Shown here one piece after another: positions 11,403 through 20,453 of a DNA stretch of 64,000 nucleotides. The notes beneath the pieces are model-generated. The model ran no database searches. It saw only the letters and a program-made list of their open reading frames with translations, and was not told the DNA's origin. How positions within the stretch are numbered: position 1 is the first letter of the stretch; each line of letters begins with the position of its first letter. The stretch comes from Rhizobium sp. L51/94 (lineage in GTDB: Bacteria; Pseudomonadota; Alphaproteobacteria; Rhizobiales; Rhizobiaceae): contig NZ_CP072141.1 of NCBI RefSeq assembly GCF_019355555.1, positions 3,590,001-3,654,000 of the forward strand, given 5' to 3'. The position numbers and the translations under genes were made by a program.

Positions 11403-12710
11403 CTATTCCATCAGCGGCGACCAGGCCGGGTCCGAGGCGAAGGACGGGGTCTTGATCTTCTGCTCATTATAGCCGGTCAGGTCGATCGAGTAGAGTTGCG
11501 GGCCGCTCGATCCGGCCGGCTCGCGGAAGAACATGATGACACGGCCATTCGGTGCCCATGTCGGGCCTTCATTGTGGAAGCCGGACGTCAGCAGGCGGTC
11601 GCCCGAACCATCCGGCTTCATGACGCCGATACCGAAAGTTCCGCCCGACTGCTTCGTGTAGGCAATCAGGTCGCCGCGTGGCGACCAGACCGGCGTCGAA
11701 TAGGAGCCGTCGCCGAAGGAAATGCGGTGCTGGTTGGAGCCATCTGCATTCATCACGTAGATCTGCTGCTTGCCGCCGCGGTCGCTTTCAAAAGCGATCT
11801 GGGTGCCATCCGGCGAATAGGACGGCGACGTGTCGATGGCAGCCGTCGAGGTCAGCCGGGTCGTCGTGCGCGAGCGCAGGTCCATCGTATAGATGTTGGC
11901 ATTGCCTTCCTGCTGCAGCGACAGCACGACGCGCTGGCCATCCGGCGAGAAGCGCGGCGCAAAGGTCATGCCCGGAAAATTACCGACAACCTCGCGCTGA
12001 CCGGTGGCGATATTGAGCAGGTAGACCCGCGGCTGCTGGTTGGCAAACGACATGTAGGTCACTTCCTGCTTGTTCGGCGAGAAGCGCGGCGTCAGCACGA
12101 GGTCGCTGCCGTCTGTCAGCATACGGGCGTTGAAGCCGTCCTGGTCCATGATGGCCAGCTGGTTCTTGCGGGCAGTCTTTGGTCCGCTTTCGGACACGAA
12201 CACGACGCGCGTGTCGAAATAGCCCTTTTCACCGGTGATCTTCTCGTAGATCGCGTCGGCGATGATGTGGGCAACGCGGCGCCAGTTTTCCGGCTGGGTG
12301 TAGAACTGCTGGCCGGTCATCTGCGTTCCGGCAAACGAGTCCCAGAGGCGGAACTCGGCGCGCAGGCGACCATCGGGCTGCTGCGTCACGCGGCCGGTGA
12401 CCAGCGCCTGGGCATTGATCGACTTCCAGGACGCAAACTGCGGCGCTGCATCAGGATTGGTGATCTTCTCGATGAACGCGGCTTTGTCGATCGGCGCGAA
12501 AAGCCCCGAACGCTTCAGGTCGGCGGCGATAACGCCGGAGATCTGGGCTCCGAGGTCGCCGTTCGAGATGAAATCGGTGATGGCAATCGGCAGGGGCTGA
12601 ACATTGCCCTTGTTGATGTTGATTTCCACCAAGGCGTAGGCCGGCGAGATGTAGGTCGCCATCAGGCCACCCATCACCAGCATCAGACGAACGAGAGAAC
12701 GCATTTTCAT
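11403..12710 (-). CDS. tolB: periplasmic Tol-Pal protein TolB
   Basis: A 435-residue precursor. The signal peptide [26 protein letters not shown] precedes the mature start LVEININKG, the segment that becomes the TolA box. An N-terminal alpha/beta domain is followed by a six-bladed WD40-like beta-propeller, visible as repeats of the type [18 protein letters not shown] and [10 protein letters not shown]. TolB binds Pal and is released by TolA. The frame extends to an ATG at 12731 directly abutting the tolA stop. The ATG at 12710 is preferred because an AAGG lies ten bases upstream and the signal peptide then starts at its charged N-terminus. Part of tolQ-tolR-tolA-tolB. Confidence 0.96.
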   Translation of the reverse strand: MKMRSLVRLMLVMGGLMATYISPAYALVEININKGNVQPLPIAITDFISNGDLGAQISGVIAADLKRSGLFAPIDKAAFIEKITNPDAAPQFASWKSINAQALVTGRVTQQPDGRLRAEFRLWDSFAGTQMTGQQFYTQPENWRRVAHIIADAIYEKITGEKGYFDTRVVFVSESGPKTARKNQLAIMDQDGFNARMLTDGSDLVLTPRFSPNKQEVTYMSFANQQPRVYLLNIATGQREVVGNFPGMTFAPRFSPDGQRVVLSLQQEGNANIYTMDLRSRTTTRLTSTAAIDTSPSYSPDGTQIAFESDRGGKQQIYVMNADGSNQHRISFGDGSYSTPVWSPRGDLIAYTKQSGGTFGIGVMKPDGSGDRLLTSGFHNEGPTWAPNGRVIMFFREPAGSSGPQLYSIDLTGYNEQKIKTPSFASDPAWSPLME

Positions 12711-12731
12711 GTGTACACAGCCTTTCAGCAT

Positions 12732-13919
12732 TTATAGTCCCAGGTCACTGGGGTCGAAATTGACGATAACTTCGTTCCAGGCGTCGTATTTGTCGCGCGG
12801 TAGGTTCTTGAAGGGCGAGGACATCATCACCGCCCGGGTGGCACTGCCTGACAGGGCCTGTTGAGCCGACTCGGAGCCGCCCGTCACCTGCACGTCCGGC
12901 ATTCCGACGATGGTGCCGGATTCGTCGAGCTTCATGTGTACCCGGATCACCATGCCCTCGACGCCCGACATGCCCGCCGGAACATTCCAGTTGTTCTGGA
13001 TCTGGCTGCGCAGGGCATCGATCTCGCTCTGGCTCAGCTTTGCGCCGTTCGCGGGCTTGTCGGTACCGAGGGCTGCCTGCTGCTGCTGGCGCTTGGCGCC
13101 GCCGCCGGTGGCCTGCTGCTTGTTCAACAACGCTGAGATCTCGTCGGCGTCGAAGTCGCTTTCCTTGGAGGACGCGGCCTTGGCCATCTCGCGCTTCTTG
13201 TCGTCCTTTTTCTTGTCGGTATCGGACGACTTGTCCGCCGTCTGCACAGGCTTTTCGGCCGGCTTTGTTTCCGGCTTCTTCTCCGGCGGCTTTTCAACCG
13301 GCTTTTCGGCAACCTTCGGCGGCGCCGGCGGCTGCGGCTTGATTTGCGGCACGGGAACGTTGTCGGGCGTCGCCTGGTCGCTGGGCGCCAGTTCGGCCTT
13401 GTCCTGCGTCGGCACGGGCGTTGGCGGCGGTGGAGTCGGGGTCGGGATTGGGGGCGGTGTGGGGGTTGGCACCGGTGTCGGCGTCGGCGGCTTCGGAGCC
13501 TCCGTCGGGGTCGGCGGCGGCGGCGCGACGTCGGTCTCTTCCTTTTCGACGGACTTCACGTCGTTCGGGGTCGGATCGACCTTCGGCGTCGGCGCCTCGA
13601 CTTTTTTCGGCGCACCCGTGGACTGGTTTTCGGTAGGTTTGGGAACCGGCTTCGGCGCGGATTTCAGGTCGACATCGTTCTCGCCGGCATTCTGCGCATT
13701 GGCAATTTCGGTCTGCTTTGTCGTCGGCTTGGGCGCCGCCTTGTCCTTCTGCGGGGCCTTCTTGTCACCGGTCTGCGTCATCGACACGTCAGTCACGATC
13801 TCGACCGGCGTCGATTCGTCAGGCTGTACCTCGAAGGATTTGGGAGCGCCAATAGTCACCAGCGCCCAGACGAGGACCAGGCCGTGAACAACCGCCGATG
13901 TGACAATGCTGGCCTTCAT
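12732..13919 (-). CDS. tolA: TolA, proline-rich energy transducer
   Basis: A 395-residue inner-membrane protein with one N-terminal helix (about residues 5-23). A long periplasmic region rich in Pro, Lys and Thr (residues ~50-250) contains a run of PTPTP/PPPTP units and many KPA/EKP repeats. The C-terminal ~110 residues form the TolA/TonB-like domain III (IQNNWNVPAGMSGVEGMVIRVHMKLDESG). TolA transmits the proton-motive force from TolQR to TolB-Pal. In enterobacteria the central domain is Ala/Lys helical; here it is proline-rich, as is common in rhizobia. It starts 9 bp after the tolR stop. Confidence 0.93.
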   Translation of the reverse strand: MKASIVTSAVVHGLVLVWALVTIGAPKSFEVQPDESTPVEIVTDVSMTQTGDKKAPQKDKAAPKPTTKQTEIANAQNAGENDVDLKSAPKPVPKPTENQSTGAPKKVEAPTPKVDPTPNDVKSVEKEETDVAPPPPTPTEAPKPPTPTPVPTPTPPPIPTPTPPPPTPVPTQDKAELAPSDQATPDNVPVPQIKPQPPAPPKVAEKPVEKPPEKKPETKPAEKPVQTADKSSDTDKKKDDKKREMAKAASSKESDFDADEISALLNKQQATGGGAKRQQQQAALGTDKPANGAKLSQSEIDALRSQIQNNWNVPAGMSGVEGMVIRVHMKLDESGTIVGMPDVQVTGGSESAQQALSGSATRAVMMSSPFKNLPRDKYDAWNEVIVNFDPSDLGL

Positions 13920-13928
13920 TGAATGGGT

Positions 13929-14393
13929 TTACTTCGTCTTTTCTTGCTGGGTTACCAGACCGATGTTCTTAAAGCCTGCAGACGATATCCGCGCCATCAC
14001 CTTCATGACGGTGCCATAGCCGGCGGCACTGTCGCCGCGCACATAGATCCGCTCGTTGTAGCCGGTCTTGGCGATAGCCTGTAGCTTCGGGACGATCTCA
14101 TCGAGCGCGATCGGCGATTCCTGCATGAAGATGTCGCCGGCCGGATTGACCGACACGGTGATCGGCTGCGTGTCCGAATTCATTTCCTTGGCGGCCGTTT
14201 CCGGCAGGTCGATCGGCACGCCGACCGTCAGCATCGGTGCAGCGACCATGAAGATGATCAACAGCACGAGCATGACGTCGACCAGCGGCGTCACGTTGAT
14301 TTCCGATATAGGTCCACCGCGGCCATGACCGCCACGACGGCTGCCGCGACGACCACCGCCGCCACCGCTACCGCCTCCACCTGACATTCCCAT
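13929..14393 (-). CDS. tolR: TolR, ExbD-family proton channel subunit
   Basis: A 154-residue ExbD/TolR family protein. After an unusual Gly/Arg-rich N-terminal stretch of ~28 residues comes INVTPLVDVMLVLLIIF. Its Asp39 corresponds to the proton-carrying TolR aspartate (D23 in E. coli) at the start of the single membrane helix. A periplasmic dimerisation domain follows, with YVRGDSAAGYGTVMKVMARI. It forms the TolQ-TolR stator that energises TolA. It lies 21 bp after tolQ. Confidence 0.96.
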   Translation of the reverse strand: MGMSGGGGSGGGGGRRGSRRGGHGRGGPISEINVTPLVDVMLVLLIIFMVAAPMLTVGVPIDLPETAAKEMNSDTQPITVSVNPAGDIFMQESPIALDEIVPKLQAIAKTGYNERIYVRGDSAAGYGTVMKVMARISSAGFKNIGLVTQQEKTK

Positions 14394-14414
14394 AAGCTTA
14401 CTCCGGTTCTGTCG

Positions 14415-15134
14415 TTACTGCGCGGCCGCGCGGGGCTGCAGCTTCTCATCGATCTGGCGCGAAAGAATGGCGGAGAACTCATCCGCAAAACCTTCCATGC
14501 GGCCAGACAACTTGCCGGCATCTGCGGAAAACTTGTTGTAGGCGATAACCGCAGGGATAGCCGCGACAAGGCCGATGGCTGTCGCGAGCAGCGCTTCCGC
14601 AATACCGGGTGCAACGACCGCGAGATTGGTGGACTTCGATCCGGCAATAGCCTGGAACGAGGTCATGATACCGACGACCGTACCGAACAGGCCGATGAAC
14701 GGGCCAGCCGAACCGATGGTAGCCAAAGAACCGAGACGGGCACCGAGATGTTCCGATTCCCGCGCCAGCGTCACGTCCATGGCGCGGTCGATACGCATCT
14801 GCAGGCCAATCGGCGAGCGTGCGCCGCGCTCAAAGGACTTTTTCCACTCGCGCATGGCGGAGACGAAAATCGCTGCGAGCCCGGTATTGGTGCGCTCGGA
14901 CAGCGTCCGGTAAAGCTCTTCCAGCGACTGGCCGGACCAGAATACCTGCTCGAACTGGTCGAACTGCCGGCGAGCACGGCTGAAGCTCAGATATTTGTCG
15001 ATGACGATTGCCCAGGTCCACACGGATGCCGCTATCAGTCCGAGCATCACCAGCTTGACGACAAGGCCAGCCTCCATGAAGAGAGACAGAAGCGTCACGT
15101 CACTTGTCGCTGCAGCCAATCCAACTTGTTCCAT
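14415..15134 (-). CDS. tolQ: TolQ, MotA/ExbB-family proton channel subunit
   Basis: A 239-residue MotA/TolQ/ExbB protein with three membrane helices: the first near residues 20-42 (VVKLVMLGLIAASVWTW), then the pair GSAGPFIGLFGTVVGIMTSF and AVVAPGIAEALLATAIGLVAAIPAVIAYN. The frame extends 22 codons upstream. The ATG at 15134 is preferred because GGGGA lies upstream of it and MEQVGLA is the expected N-terminus. It is the first gene of tolQRAB. A strong hairpin sits 25 bases upstream of the start. Confidence 0.96.
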   Translation of the reverse strand: MEQVGLAAATSDVTLLSLFMEAGLVVKLVMLGLIAASVWTWAIVIDKYLSFSRARRQFDQFEQVFWSGQSLEELYRTLSERTNTGLAAIFVSAMREWKKSFERGARSPIGLQMRIDRAMDVTLARESEHLGARLGSLATIGSAGPFIGLFGTVVGIMTSFQAIAGSKSTNLAVVAPGIAEALLATAIGLVAAIPAVIAYNKFSADAGKLSGRMEGFADEFSAILSRQIDEKLQPRAAAQ

Positions 15135-15509
15135 TTGATCCAAATTCCCCGAATCCAAACGCCCGGTGCAGGACCGGGCGGCAAAAAAATGATCGCACAA
15201 GAAATGTCTGGCAGCTGCCGCTGAACGCCGTCGTCAGGCTTCCAAGTCTACATCTGCCTTCTTGCCGTCAAATTTGGTCAAAGGAAGGCGTGCACCGCAC
15301 AATCTCTGACCATAATATTAAGACACTATTATGGTTAAGAGATCGTTAGTGTCCGCGTGATCGGTAATTTTTCTTGCACGCGGATACACGTTGTAGAGAA
15401 ACACAAGGCGTAAGCAGCAGCGAACGAGAACTTCCCGCACACCGCGGAAATTCCTTCTCACGCCAGTCATGTTTTAACAAGACACGTTTTCAGGCATCTG
15501 CCCCGCGTT
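15135..15509. other. 375-bp gap between ybgC and tolQ with leader structures
   Basis: No convincing gene is seen. The gap is more AT-rich than the flanks. It holds a hairpin at 15160-15180 and a longer imperfect inverted repeat near 15349-15391 (GTGTCCGCGTG and CACGCGGA-TA-CAC). ybgC and tolQ are often nearly adjacent, so the gap probably carries the tolQ promoter and a leader. The promoter itself cannot be placed with confidence. Confidence 0.5.
15160..15180 (-). promoter_or_regulatory. hairpin in the tolQ 5' leader
   Basis: A perfect 8-bp GC-rich stem, CGCCCGGT and ACCGGGCG, with a 5-base loop. On the minus strand it is followed by only three T (TTTGG) and then by the tolQ ribosome binding site. 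It could be a weak terminator for ybgC read-through, a stabilising 5' hairpin or an attenuator. The sequence alone does not decide. Confidence 0.55.
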
Positions 15510-15986
15510 TCAGGCAACCGCACCTGATGCATCGACCGACCCTGAAGCCTGCAGCAGCTGAGCCGCCAGCGCTTCCGGCAACCGGCGGGGACGGCCGCTG
15601 GCATTGATGACGGCAATGATCACCCTTGCAGCGATCAGCAGCGCACCGTCACGACGTATCTCCTGCGTCAGCACCATTTTGGCACCACCGGCCTTTTCGG
15701 TCACCGTCTGAATAGTAAGCACATCGTCCATGCGGGCCGGTCCCTTGAAGTCGATCTCCATGCGATGGACGACGAACACCAGACCTTCCTCATCGGCGGT
15801 AATTAGCTCACGCTGCTCCACGCCGAGGCAGCGCAGATAATCTGTGCGGCCGCGTTCGAGGAAATGCAGGTAGCGGGCGTGATAGACCAGCCCTGAAAAA
15901 TCCGTATCCTCGTAATAAACACGCTGCAGCAGCCGGTGGCTGCCTTCGATCAGTTCCCCGGCAATCAAAAAGGGACCATTCGTCAT
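15510..15986 (-). CDS. ybgC: YbgC/TolC-cluster acyl-CoA thioesterase
   Basis: A 158-residue hotdog-fold thioesterase of the 4-hydroxybenzoyl-CoA thioesterase type. The signature YYEDTDFSGLVYHARYLHFLERGR is near residues 24-47, and its DTDxxGxVYHxxY pattern contains the catalytic Asp. The family hydrolyses short-chain acyl-CoA or acyl-ACP, and the gene is the usual first member of the tol-pal cluster. The start at 15986 is chosen because GGAG lies six bases upstream. An ATG four codons earlier would place that GGAG inside the gene. A 375-bp gap separates it from tolQ. Confidence 0.92.
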   Translation of the reverse strand: MTNGPFLIAGELIEGSHRLLQRVYYEDTDFSGLVYHARYLHFLERGRTDYLRCLGVEQRELITADEEGLVFVVHRMEIDFKGPARMDDVLTIQTVTEKAGGAKMVLTQEIRRDGALLIAARVIIAVINASGRPRRLPEALAAQLLQASGSVDASGAVA

Positions 15987-16117
15987 CAAAAGCTCCAAAA
16001 CCTGTGGAGAGCCTGTTTGGCCGAAGTCGGTTTGGCAGGCAAGTATTGAACAATTGTCATACTGCCTAATTATTTGAAAACAAGCGGTCGGCGACCGGCC
16101 AGCAAGGAGACGATGTG

Positions 16118-17338
16118 ATGAAAATTGCGATCATGGGCGGCGATGGATTTATCGGATGGCCAACATCGCTGCATCTGTCCGATGCCGGTCACGACGTTCA
16201 TATCCTCGATAACCTCTCCCGCCGCTGGATCGACACAGAGCTCGGCGTACAGTCCCTGACCCCTATGGACAGCATCCAGGAACGCACCCGGATCTGGCAC
16301 GCAGAGACAGGTCGCCGCATTCACTTCAACCTGATCGACCTTGCCAAGGACTACGAGCTTTTAAAGAACTGGCTCGCCGAGCACCGCCCGGATGCCATCG
16401 TGCATTTCGCCGAGCAGCGTGCCGCCCCCTACTCGATGAAGAGCGACCGGCACAAGAACTACACCGTCAACAACAATGTCAGCGCTACCCACAATCTCCT
16501 GAACGCGCTGACGGAGCTGAACCTCGACACCCACCTCGTGCACTTGGGCACGATGGGAGTCTACGGCTATTCAACGGTCGGCGCCGCTATTCCGGAAGGC
16601 TACCTGCCGGTCGGCATCGAGACGGTCGACGGCCGTACAGTCAGCCAGGAAATTCTCTACCCGGCCAATCCGGGCTCAATCTACCACATGACAAAGTGCC
16701 TGGATCAGCTGCTGTTCCAGTTCTACGCCAAGAACGACGGCCTGAGGATCACCGACCTCCACCAAGGCATCGTCTGGGGCACGCACACGGAGCAGACACG
16801 GCGGCACGAGCAGCTGATCAACCGCTTCGACTATGACGGCGACTACGGCACCGTGCTCAACCGCTTCCTCATCCAGGCGGCGATCGGCTACCCCCTGACG
16901 GTGCATGGTACCGGCGGCCAGACGCGCGCCTTCATCCACATCCAGGATTCGGTCCGCTGCATCGAGATCGCCTTGAAAAACCCGCCGTCGCGCAATTCCA
17001 AGGTGGAGATCTTCAACCAGATGACCGAGACGCACCGCGTCCGCGACCTTGCCGAGATGATTGCCGGCATGACCGGGGCCGAGATCGCCTGGCTGCCCAA
17101 TCCGCGCAAGGAAGCGCCCGAGAACGACCTCGTCGTCAGGAACGAGAAATTCCTCGGTCTCGGCCTCGAGCCAACAACCTTGAAAACCGGCCTGCTCGGC
17201 GAGATCGTCGATGTTGCCCGCAAATACGCCTACCGCGTCGACCGCGCTCGGGTGCCGGCTGTTTCGGCATGGACAAAGGACCTTGCGGCCAAGCTCAACC
17301 ACGATCCGGAAGGCAAGCGGCTGAAGTCGGTTTCGTGA
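16118..17338 (+). CDS. sqdB: UDP-sulfoquinovose synthase
   Basis: A 406-residue extended short-chain dehydrogenase that converts UDP-glucose and sulfite to UDP-sulfoquinovose, the head-group donor for the sulfolipid SQDG. The N-terminal NAD site reads GGDGFIGWP. The catalytic triad is T145 (LGTMGVYG), Y189 and K193 (YHMTK). The H-x-GTGGQTRAFIHIQD segment and the Q-RR-E-LINRFDYDG segment are characteristic of SQD1/SqdB. A GTG three bases upstream would give one extra residue; the ATG has the better spacing to AGGAG. The last four bases overlap the start of the next gene, so sqdB-sqdD-sqdC is one operon, as described in Sinorhizobium meliloti. Confidence 0.95.
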   Translation: MKIAIMGGDGFIGWPTSLHLSDAGHDVHILDNLSRRWIDTELGVQSLTPMDSIQERTRIWHAETGRRIHFNLIDLAKDYELLKNWLAEHRPDAIVHFAEQRAAPYSMKSDRHKNYTVNNNVSATHNLLNALTELNLDTHLVHLGTMGVYGYSTVGAAIPEGYLPVGIETVDGRTVSQEILYPANPGSIYHMTKCLDQLLFQFYAKNDGLRITDLHQGIVWGTHTEQTRRHEQLINRFDYDGDYGTVLNRFLIQAAIGYPLTVHGTGGQTRAFIHIQDSVRCIEIALKNPPSRNSKVEIFNQMTETHRVRDLAEMIAGMTGAEIAWLPNPRKEAPENDLVVRNEKFLGLGLEPTTLKTGLLGEIVDVARKYAYRVDRARVPAVSAWTKDLAAKLNHDPEGKRLKSVS

Positions 17339-18165
17339 ACGCCTCCCCCCGCGCGACGAGAGCCTACGTCACGCTCGTCACCAATGCCGATTACGCCATG
17401 GGCGCGGCGGCACTCGTCCGCTCTATAAGGCGAACCGGCACGAAAGCCGACATCGTCGTGCTGCACACCGCCGGAGCCAGCTCCGACGATCTTGCGCCGT
17501 TAGTGTCGCTCGGATGCCGGCTGGTACCCGTGGACCATCTGCCGCTCTCCGACGCGTTCAATGCGCGCCATGGCCGCACCGCCCTGCATTCGGCCGCTCC
17601 CTTTACCAAGGGTCGCAAGCCGTCCTTCCACTCACCGCTCGACAATTTCTGCAAGCTGCGACTTTGGCAGCTGGTGGAATACGAAGCTTGCGTCTTCATC
17701 GATGCCGATGCCCTAGTGCTAAAGCCGATCGACAAGCTGTTCGATTACCCGGAATTCTCCGCTGCGCCGAATGTCTACGAGGGACTGGCAGACTTTCAAA
17801 GGCTGAATTCGGGCGTCTTCGTTGCCAGGCCGTCGCTGCAAACCTTCGATGCGATGATCGATAGTCTCGACCAGCCGGAGGTCTTCTGGAAGCGCACCGA
17901 CCAGACCTTCCTCGAGACCTTTTTCCCGGATTGGCACGGCCTGCCCGTTTATATGAACATGCTGCAATATGTGTGGTTTACCATGCCCTTGCTTTGGGAC
18001 TGGAAGAGTATTTCGATCCTGCACTACCAATATGAAAAGCCCTGGGAGACGAATCATCCCAAGGCTGACAGACTGGCACCGCTGATCGATCTCTGGCAGC
18101 GATTCCATCAGGATCTGGACATTCCGGACATTGCTGCGCTGGCAAACCCGAAAGTGACGACATGA
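17335..18165 (+). CDS. sqdD: sulfolipid glycosyltransferase SqdD (GT8-like)
   Basis: A 276-residue glycogenin-like glycosyltransferase. Y-V-T-L-V-T-N-ADYAMGA is the N-terminal nucleotide-binding strand, and FIDADALVLKP carries the DxD metal motif. A GVF segment and an H-Y-x-x-EKPWE segment near the end are typical of family 8. In Rhodobacter and Sinorhizobium SqdD is thought to transfer sulfoquinovose from the UDP donor. The start is a GTG overlapping the sqdB stop (GTGA). A longer frame from 17269 would overlap sqdB by about 70 bp and has an unrelated N-terminus. Confidence 0.88.
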   Translation: MNASPRATRAYVTLVTNADYAMGAAALVRSIRRTGTKADIVVLHTAGASSDDLAPLVSLGCRLVPVDHLPLSDAFNARHGRTALHSAAPFTKGRKPSFHSPLDNFCKLRLWQLVEYEACVFIDADALVLKPIDKLFDYPEFSAAPNVYEGLADFQRLNSGVFVARPSLQTFDAMIDSLDQPEVFWKRTDQTFLETFFPDWHGLPVYMNMLQYVWFTMPLLWDWKSISILHYQYEKPWETNHPKADRLAPLIDLWQRFHQDLDIPDIAALANPKVTT

Positions 18166-19091
18166 AAGTTTTGGTAGCGGGTGGGACGGGCCTCGTCGGT
18201 CGCTATATCGTCGAGGATCTTCTTTCCCATGGCTATTCGGTCGCTGTCGGCGGCCGGCATCAGCCGGAGCCCGGCCTGTTTTCAAAGCCCGTCAGCTTCG
18301 TTCCGCTGCGGCTCGATCCGAACGCAGACCAGGGTCACGCCTTCGACGACGCCTATTTCTTCGTCCACGCCGGCTTCCATCATGTCGCTGGCCGTTATCG
18401 TGGTGGTGAAGGCGACGACCCCGCAGCCTTCCAGAGGCTCAATCTCGATGGAAGCGTCAAACTGTTCGAGACTGCCCAGCGCGCCGGAATCCGCCGCTGT
18501 GTCTTCCTGTCGACGCGCGCCGTCTATGGCGATCGCTCCGCCAGCGAGGTGCTTTTTGAAACCTCGGAGGCCAACCCGAATACGCTCTATGGCCGCGTCA
18601 AGCTGAATGCCGAGCGCGCGCTTTCCGCGATCAATGCCCCCGGCTTTGCCGCCGCAAGCCTCCGCCTGACCGGCGTCTATGGCGATCTCCGGCCCAACAA
18701 GTGGACCGACATCTTCAGCAACTACCTCGCCGGCAAGCCTGTCCCGTCGCGCGCTGGTACCGAGGTTCACGGACGCGACGTCGGACAGGCTGTCCGTCTC
18801 ATGCTCGAAACCGACACCGCCCGCATTGCCAATGAAGTCTTCAATGTCTCCGACGTCCTGACGGAAACCCACGAGATCCTCGCCATTCTCCAGCGCGTCA
18901 CCGGCAGCCCTCACCCGCTGCCGGCCCGAGCACCGGGCAACATCATCAGCGAGATGGACACATCCAAGATCGCAGCACTGGGCTGGCGCGGCGGCGGCAG
19001 GGCCCTGCTGGAAAAGACGGTTGCCTCGCTGGCGCAGGGACTGCCGCATGCCACCGAGGCGGTTCCGGCCACGGTGTCCAAGCGGGGATAG
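18162..19091 (+). CDS. sqdC: NAD-dependent epimerase/dehydratase family protein SqdC
   Basis: A 309-residue short-chain dehydrogenase with the Rossmann motif GGTGLVGR at residues 7-14, a Ser/Thr-rich FLSTRAVYG strand and the catalytic Y-x3-K pair (YGRVK). It is the third gene of sqdBDC, and its ATG overlaps the sqdD stop in ATGA. Mutants of the Rhodobacter sphaeroides gene accumulate a sulfoquinovosyl dihydroxyacetone compound, which implies a late step in SQDG synthesis. The precise reaction is not settled from sequence. The symbol rests on position and fold. Confidence 0.85.
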   Translation: MKVLVAGGTGLVGRYIVEDLLSHGYSVAVGGRHQPEPGLFSKPVSFVPLRLDPNADQGHAFDDAYFFVHAGFHHVAGRYRGGEGDDPAAFQRLNLDGSVKLFETAQRAGIRRCVFLSTRAVYGDRSASEVLFETSEANPNTLYGRVKLNAERALSAINAPGFAAASLRLTGVYGDLRPNKWTDIFSNYLAGKPVPSRAGTEVHGRDVGQAVRLMLETDTARIANEVFNVSDVLTETHEILAILQRVTGSPHPLPARAPGNIISEMDTSKIAALGWRGGGRALLEKTVASLAQGLPHATEAVPATVSKRG

Positions 19092-19129
19092 TCGTTTCGT
19101 CAGCGGCGCAGGCTTGTAGCCGTCCGATC

Positions 19130-19348
19130 TCAGGAAGCAGCCTTGATTTCGGAGTGGCTTTTCAGGACACGCCCGCCGTCTTCCTGTTCGATGAGATAAG
19201 CTGGCTCTTCGGCGCTGGCCTTGCGCTTGATCACCGACCCCTCGATAGTTTTCTCCACATCGTCGGTGAAACTCTCCGTCACCTTGCCGGTGCCCGTTCC
19301 CTTGCCCCACTTCCACTCGACCTTGGACCCCACGCGAAATTTGTGCAT
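19130..19348 (-). CDS. DUF2945 / HVA1-like Tudor-domain small protein
   Basis: A 72-residue basic protein starting MHKFRVGSKVEWKWGKGTG. Its repeated short beta strands and KGTGKV element are typical of the hypervirulence-associated HVA1/DUF2945 family, predicted to have a Tudor-like barrel. The function is unknown; nucleic-acid or protein binding is only a guess. GAGGAG six bases upstream supports this start over an ATG nine codons earlier. It ends 38 bp beyond sqdC, on the opposite strand, and lies downstream of ruvB on the same strand. Confidence 0.75.
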   Translation of the reverse strand: MHKFRVGSKVEWKWGKGTGTGKVTESFTDDVEKTIEGSVIKRKASAEEPAYLIEQEDGGRVLKSHSEIKAAS

Positions 19349-19412
19349 TGCGATGCTCCTCTCGAAGCCTCCCAAATGCAGATGCCGGGCTCGTTGTTCC
19401 CTGAACGGGCGA

Positions 19413-20453
19413 TCACTCCTCTTCCTGGAACAGCCGGAACTGCGCCGCTTCCAGGTCTTTCGGCGGCTGCAGATCCAGATGCCGCCAGGCGGTCGGTGTC
19501 AGCACGCGGCCACGGGGCGTGCGCTGGATGAAACCCTGCTGGATCATGTAGGGCTCAATGATATCCTCGATGGCATCGCGCGGCTCGGACAAGCCGGCTG
19601 CGATGGTCTCGATACCCACCGGTCCGCCACCGAAGTTAACGGCGATCATGTTGAGGTAGCGCTTGTCGAGCTGATCGAGCCCGAGATTATCGACGAGCAG
19701 CCGCGTCAGCGCCTCGTCGGCAATCTGCCGCGTGACTGATTCCGCCCGCGCCACCTCGGCGAAATCGCGAACGCGGCGCAAAAGCCGGCCTGCGATACGC
19801 GGTGTCCCGCGCGCGCGGCGGGCAATCTCCCGCGCACCGTCATCGGCAATCGGCAGACCCATCAGCCTTGCGCCACGCCGGACGATCAGTTCCAGCTCCT
19901 CGACCGTGTAGAAGTTGAGCCGCACGGGGATGCCAAACCGGTCGCGCAACGGTGTCGTCAGCAGACCGAGCCGAGTGGTGGCGGCGACCAGCGTGAATTT
20001 TGCCAGGTCGATTTTCACGGAACGCGCCGCTGGGCCCTCGCCGATGATCAGGTCCAGCTGGAAATCCTCCATCGCCGGATAGAGGATTTCCTCGACTGCA
20101 GGGCTCAGCCTGTGAATTTCGTCGATGAACAGGACATCGCGGTCCTCGAGATTGGTCAGAAGTGCTGCCAGGTCGCCGGCCTTGGCAATGACCGGCCCTG
20201 AAGTCGAGCGGAAATTGACGCCGAGCTCCTTGGCCATGATCTGCGCCAGCGTCGTCTTGCCGAGACCGGGCGGACCGACGAACAGCACGTGATCCAGCGC
20301 CTCGCCCCGGTTCTTCGCCGCCTCGATGAAAACTTTCAGGTTGGCGCGGGCATCCGCCTGGCCCGTGAACTCGTCGAGCGACTGCGGCCGCAGCGTCGTA
20401 TCCAGGTCTTCGCCACGCTTCTCGGGCGTGATCAGGCGGGCGGGTTCGGTCAT
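19413..20453 (-). CDS. ruvB: Holliday junction branch migration ATPase RuvB
   Basis: A 346-residue AAA+ motor that, with RuvA, drives branch migration of Holliday junctions. Walker [10 protein letters not shown], Walker B FIDEIHRL, sensor 1 (VAATTRLG) and the arginine-finger region PLRDRFG are present. The C-terminal winged helix ends in [10 protein letters not shown]. The start ATG overlaps the stop of the upstream PIN-toxin gene by four bases, so ruvB translation is probably coupled to a toxin gene instead of directly to ruvA. This is the odd feature of the operon. Confidence 0.98.
   Translation of the reverse strand: MTEPARLITPEKRGEDLDTTLRPQSLDEFTGQADARANLKVFIEAAKNRGEALDHVLFVGPPGLGKTTLAQIMAKELGVNFRSTSGPVIAKAGDLAALLTNLEDRDVLFIDEIHRLSPAVEEILYPAMEDFQLDLIIGEGPAARSVKIDLAKFTLVAATTRLGLLTTPLRDRFGIPVRLNFYTVEELELIVRRGARLMGLPIADDGAREIARRARGTPRIAGRLLRRVRDFAEVARAESVTRQIADEALTRLLVDNLGLDQLDKRYLNMIAVNFGGGPVGIETIAAGLSEPRDAIEDIIEPYMIQQGFIQRTPRGRVLTPTAWRHLDLQPPKDLEAAQFRLFQEEE

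Noticed and set aside
10920..12737. 605-codon open frame antisense to pal and tolB
   Set aside because: Spans two well-identified genes and has no family features.
13350..13640. Short tandem repeats considered as a minisatellite or CRISPR-like array
   Set aside because: They encode PTP/PPP units in tolA, have no constant repeat-spacer structure and stay in frame.
15104..15607. Two small plus-strand frames in the tolQ leader region
   Set aside because: No ribosome binding site, no domain, and they overlap tolQ or ybgC on the other strand.
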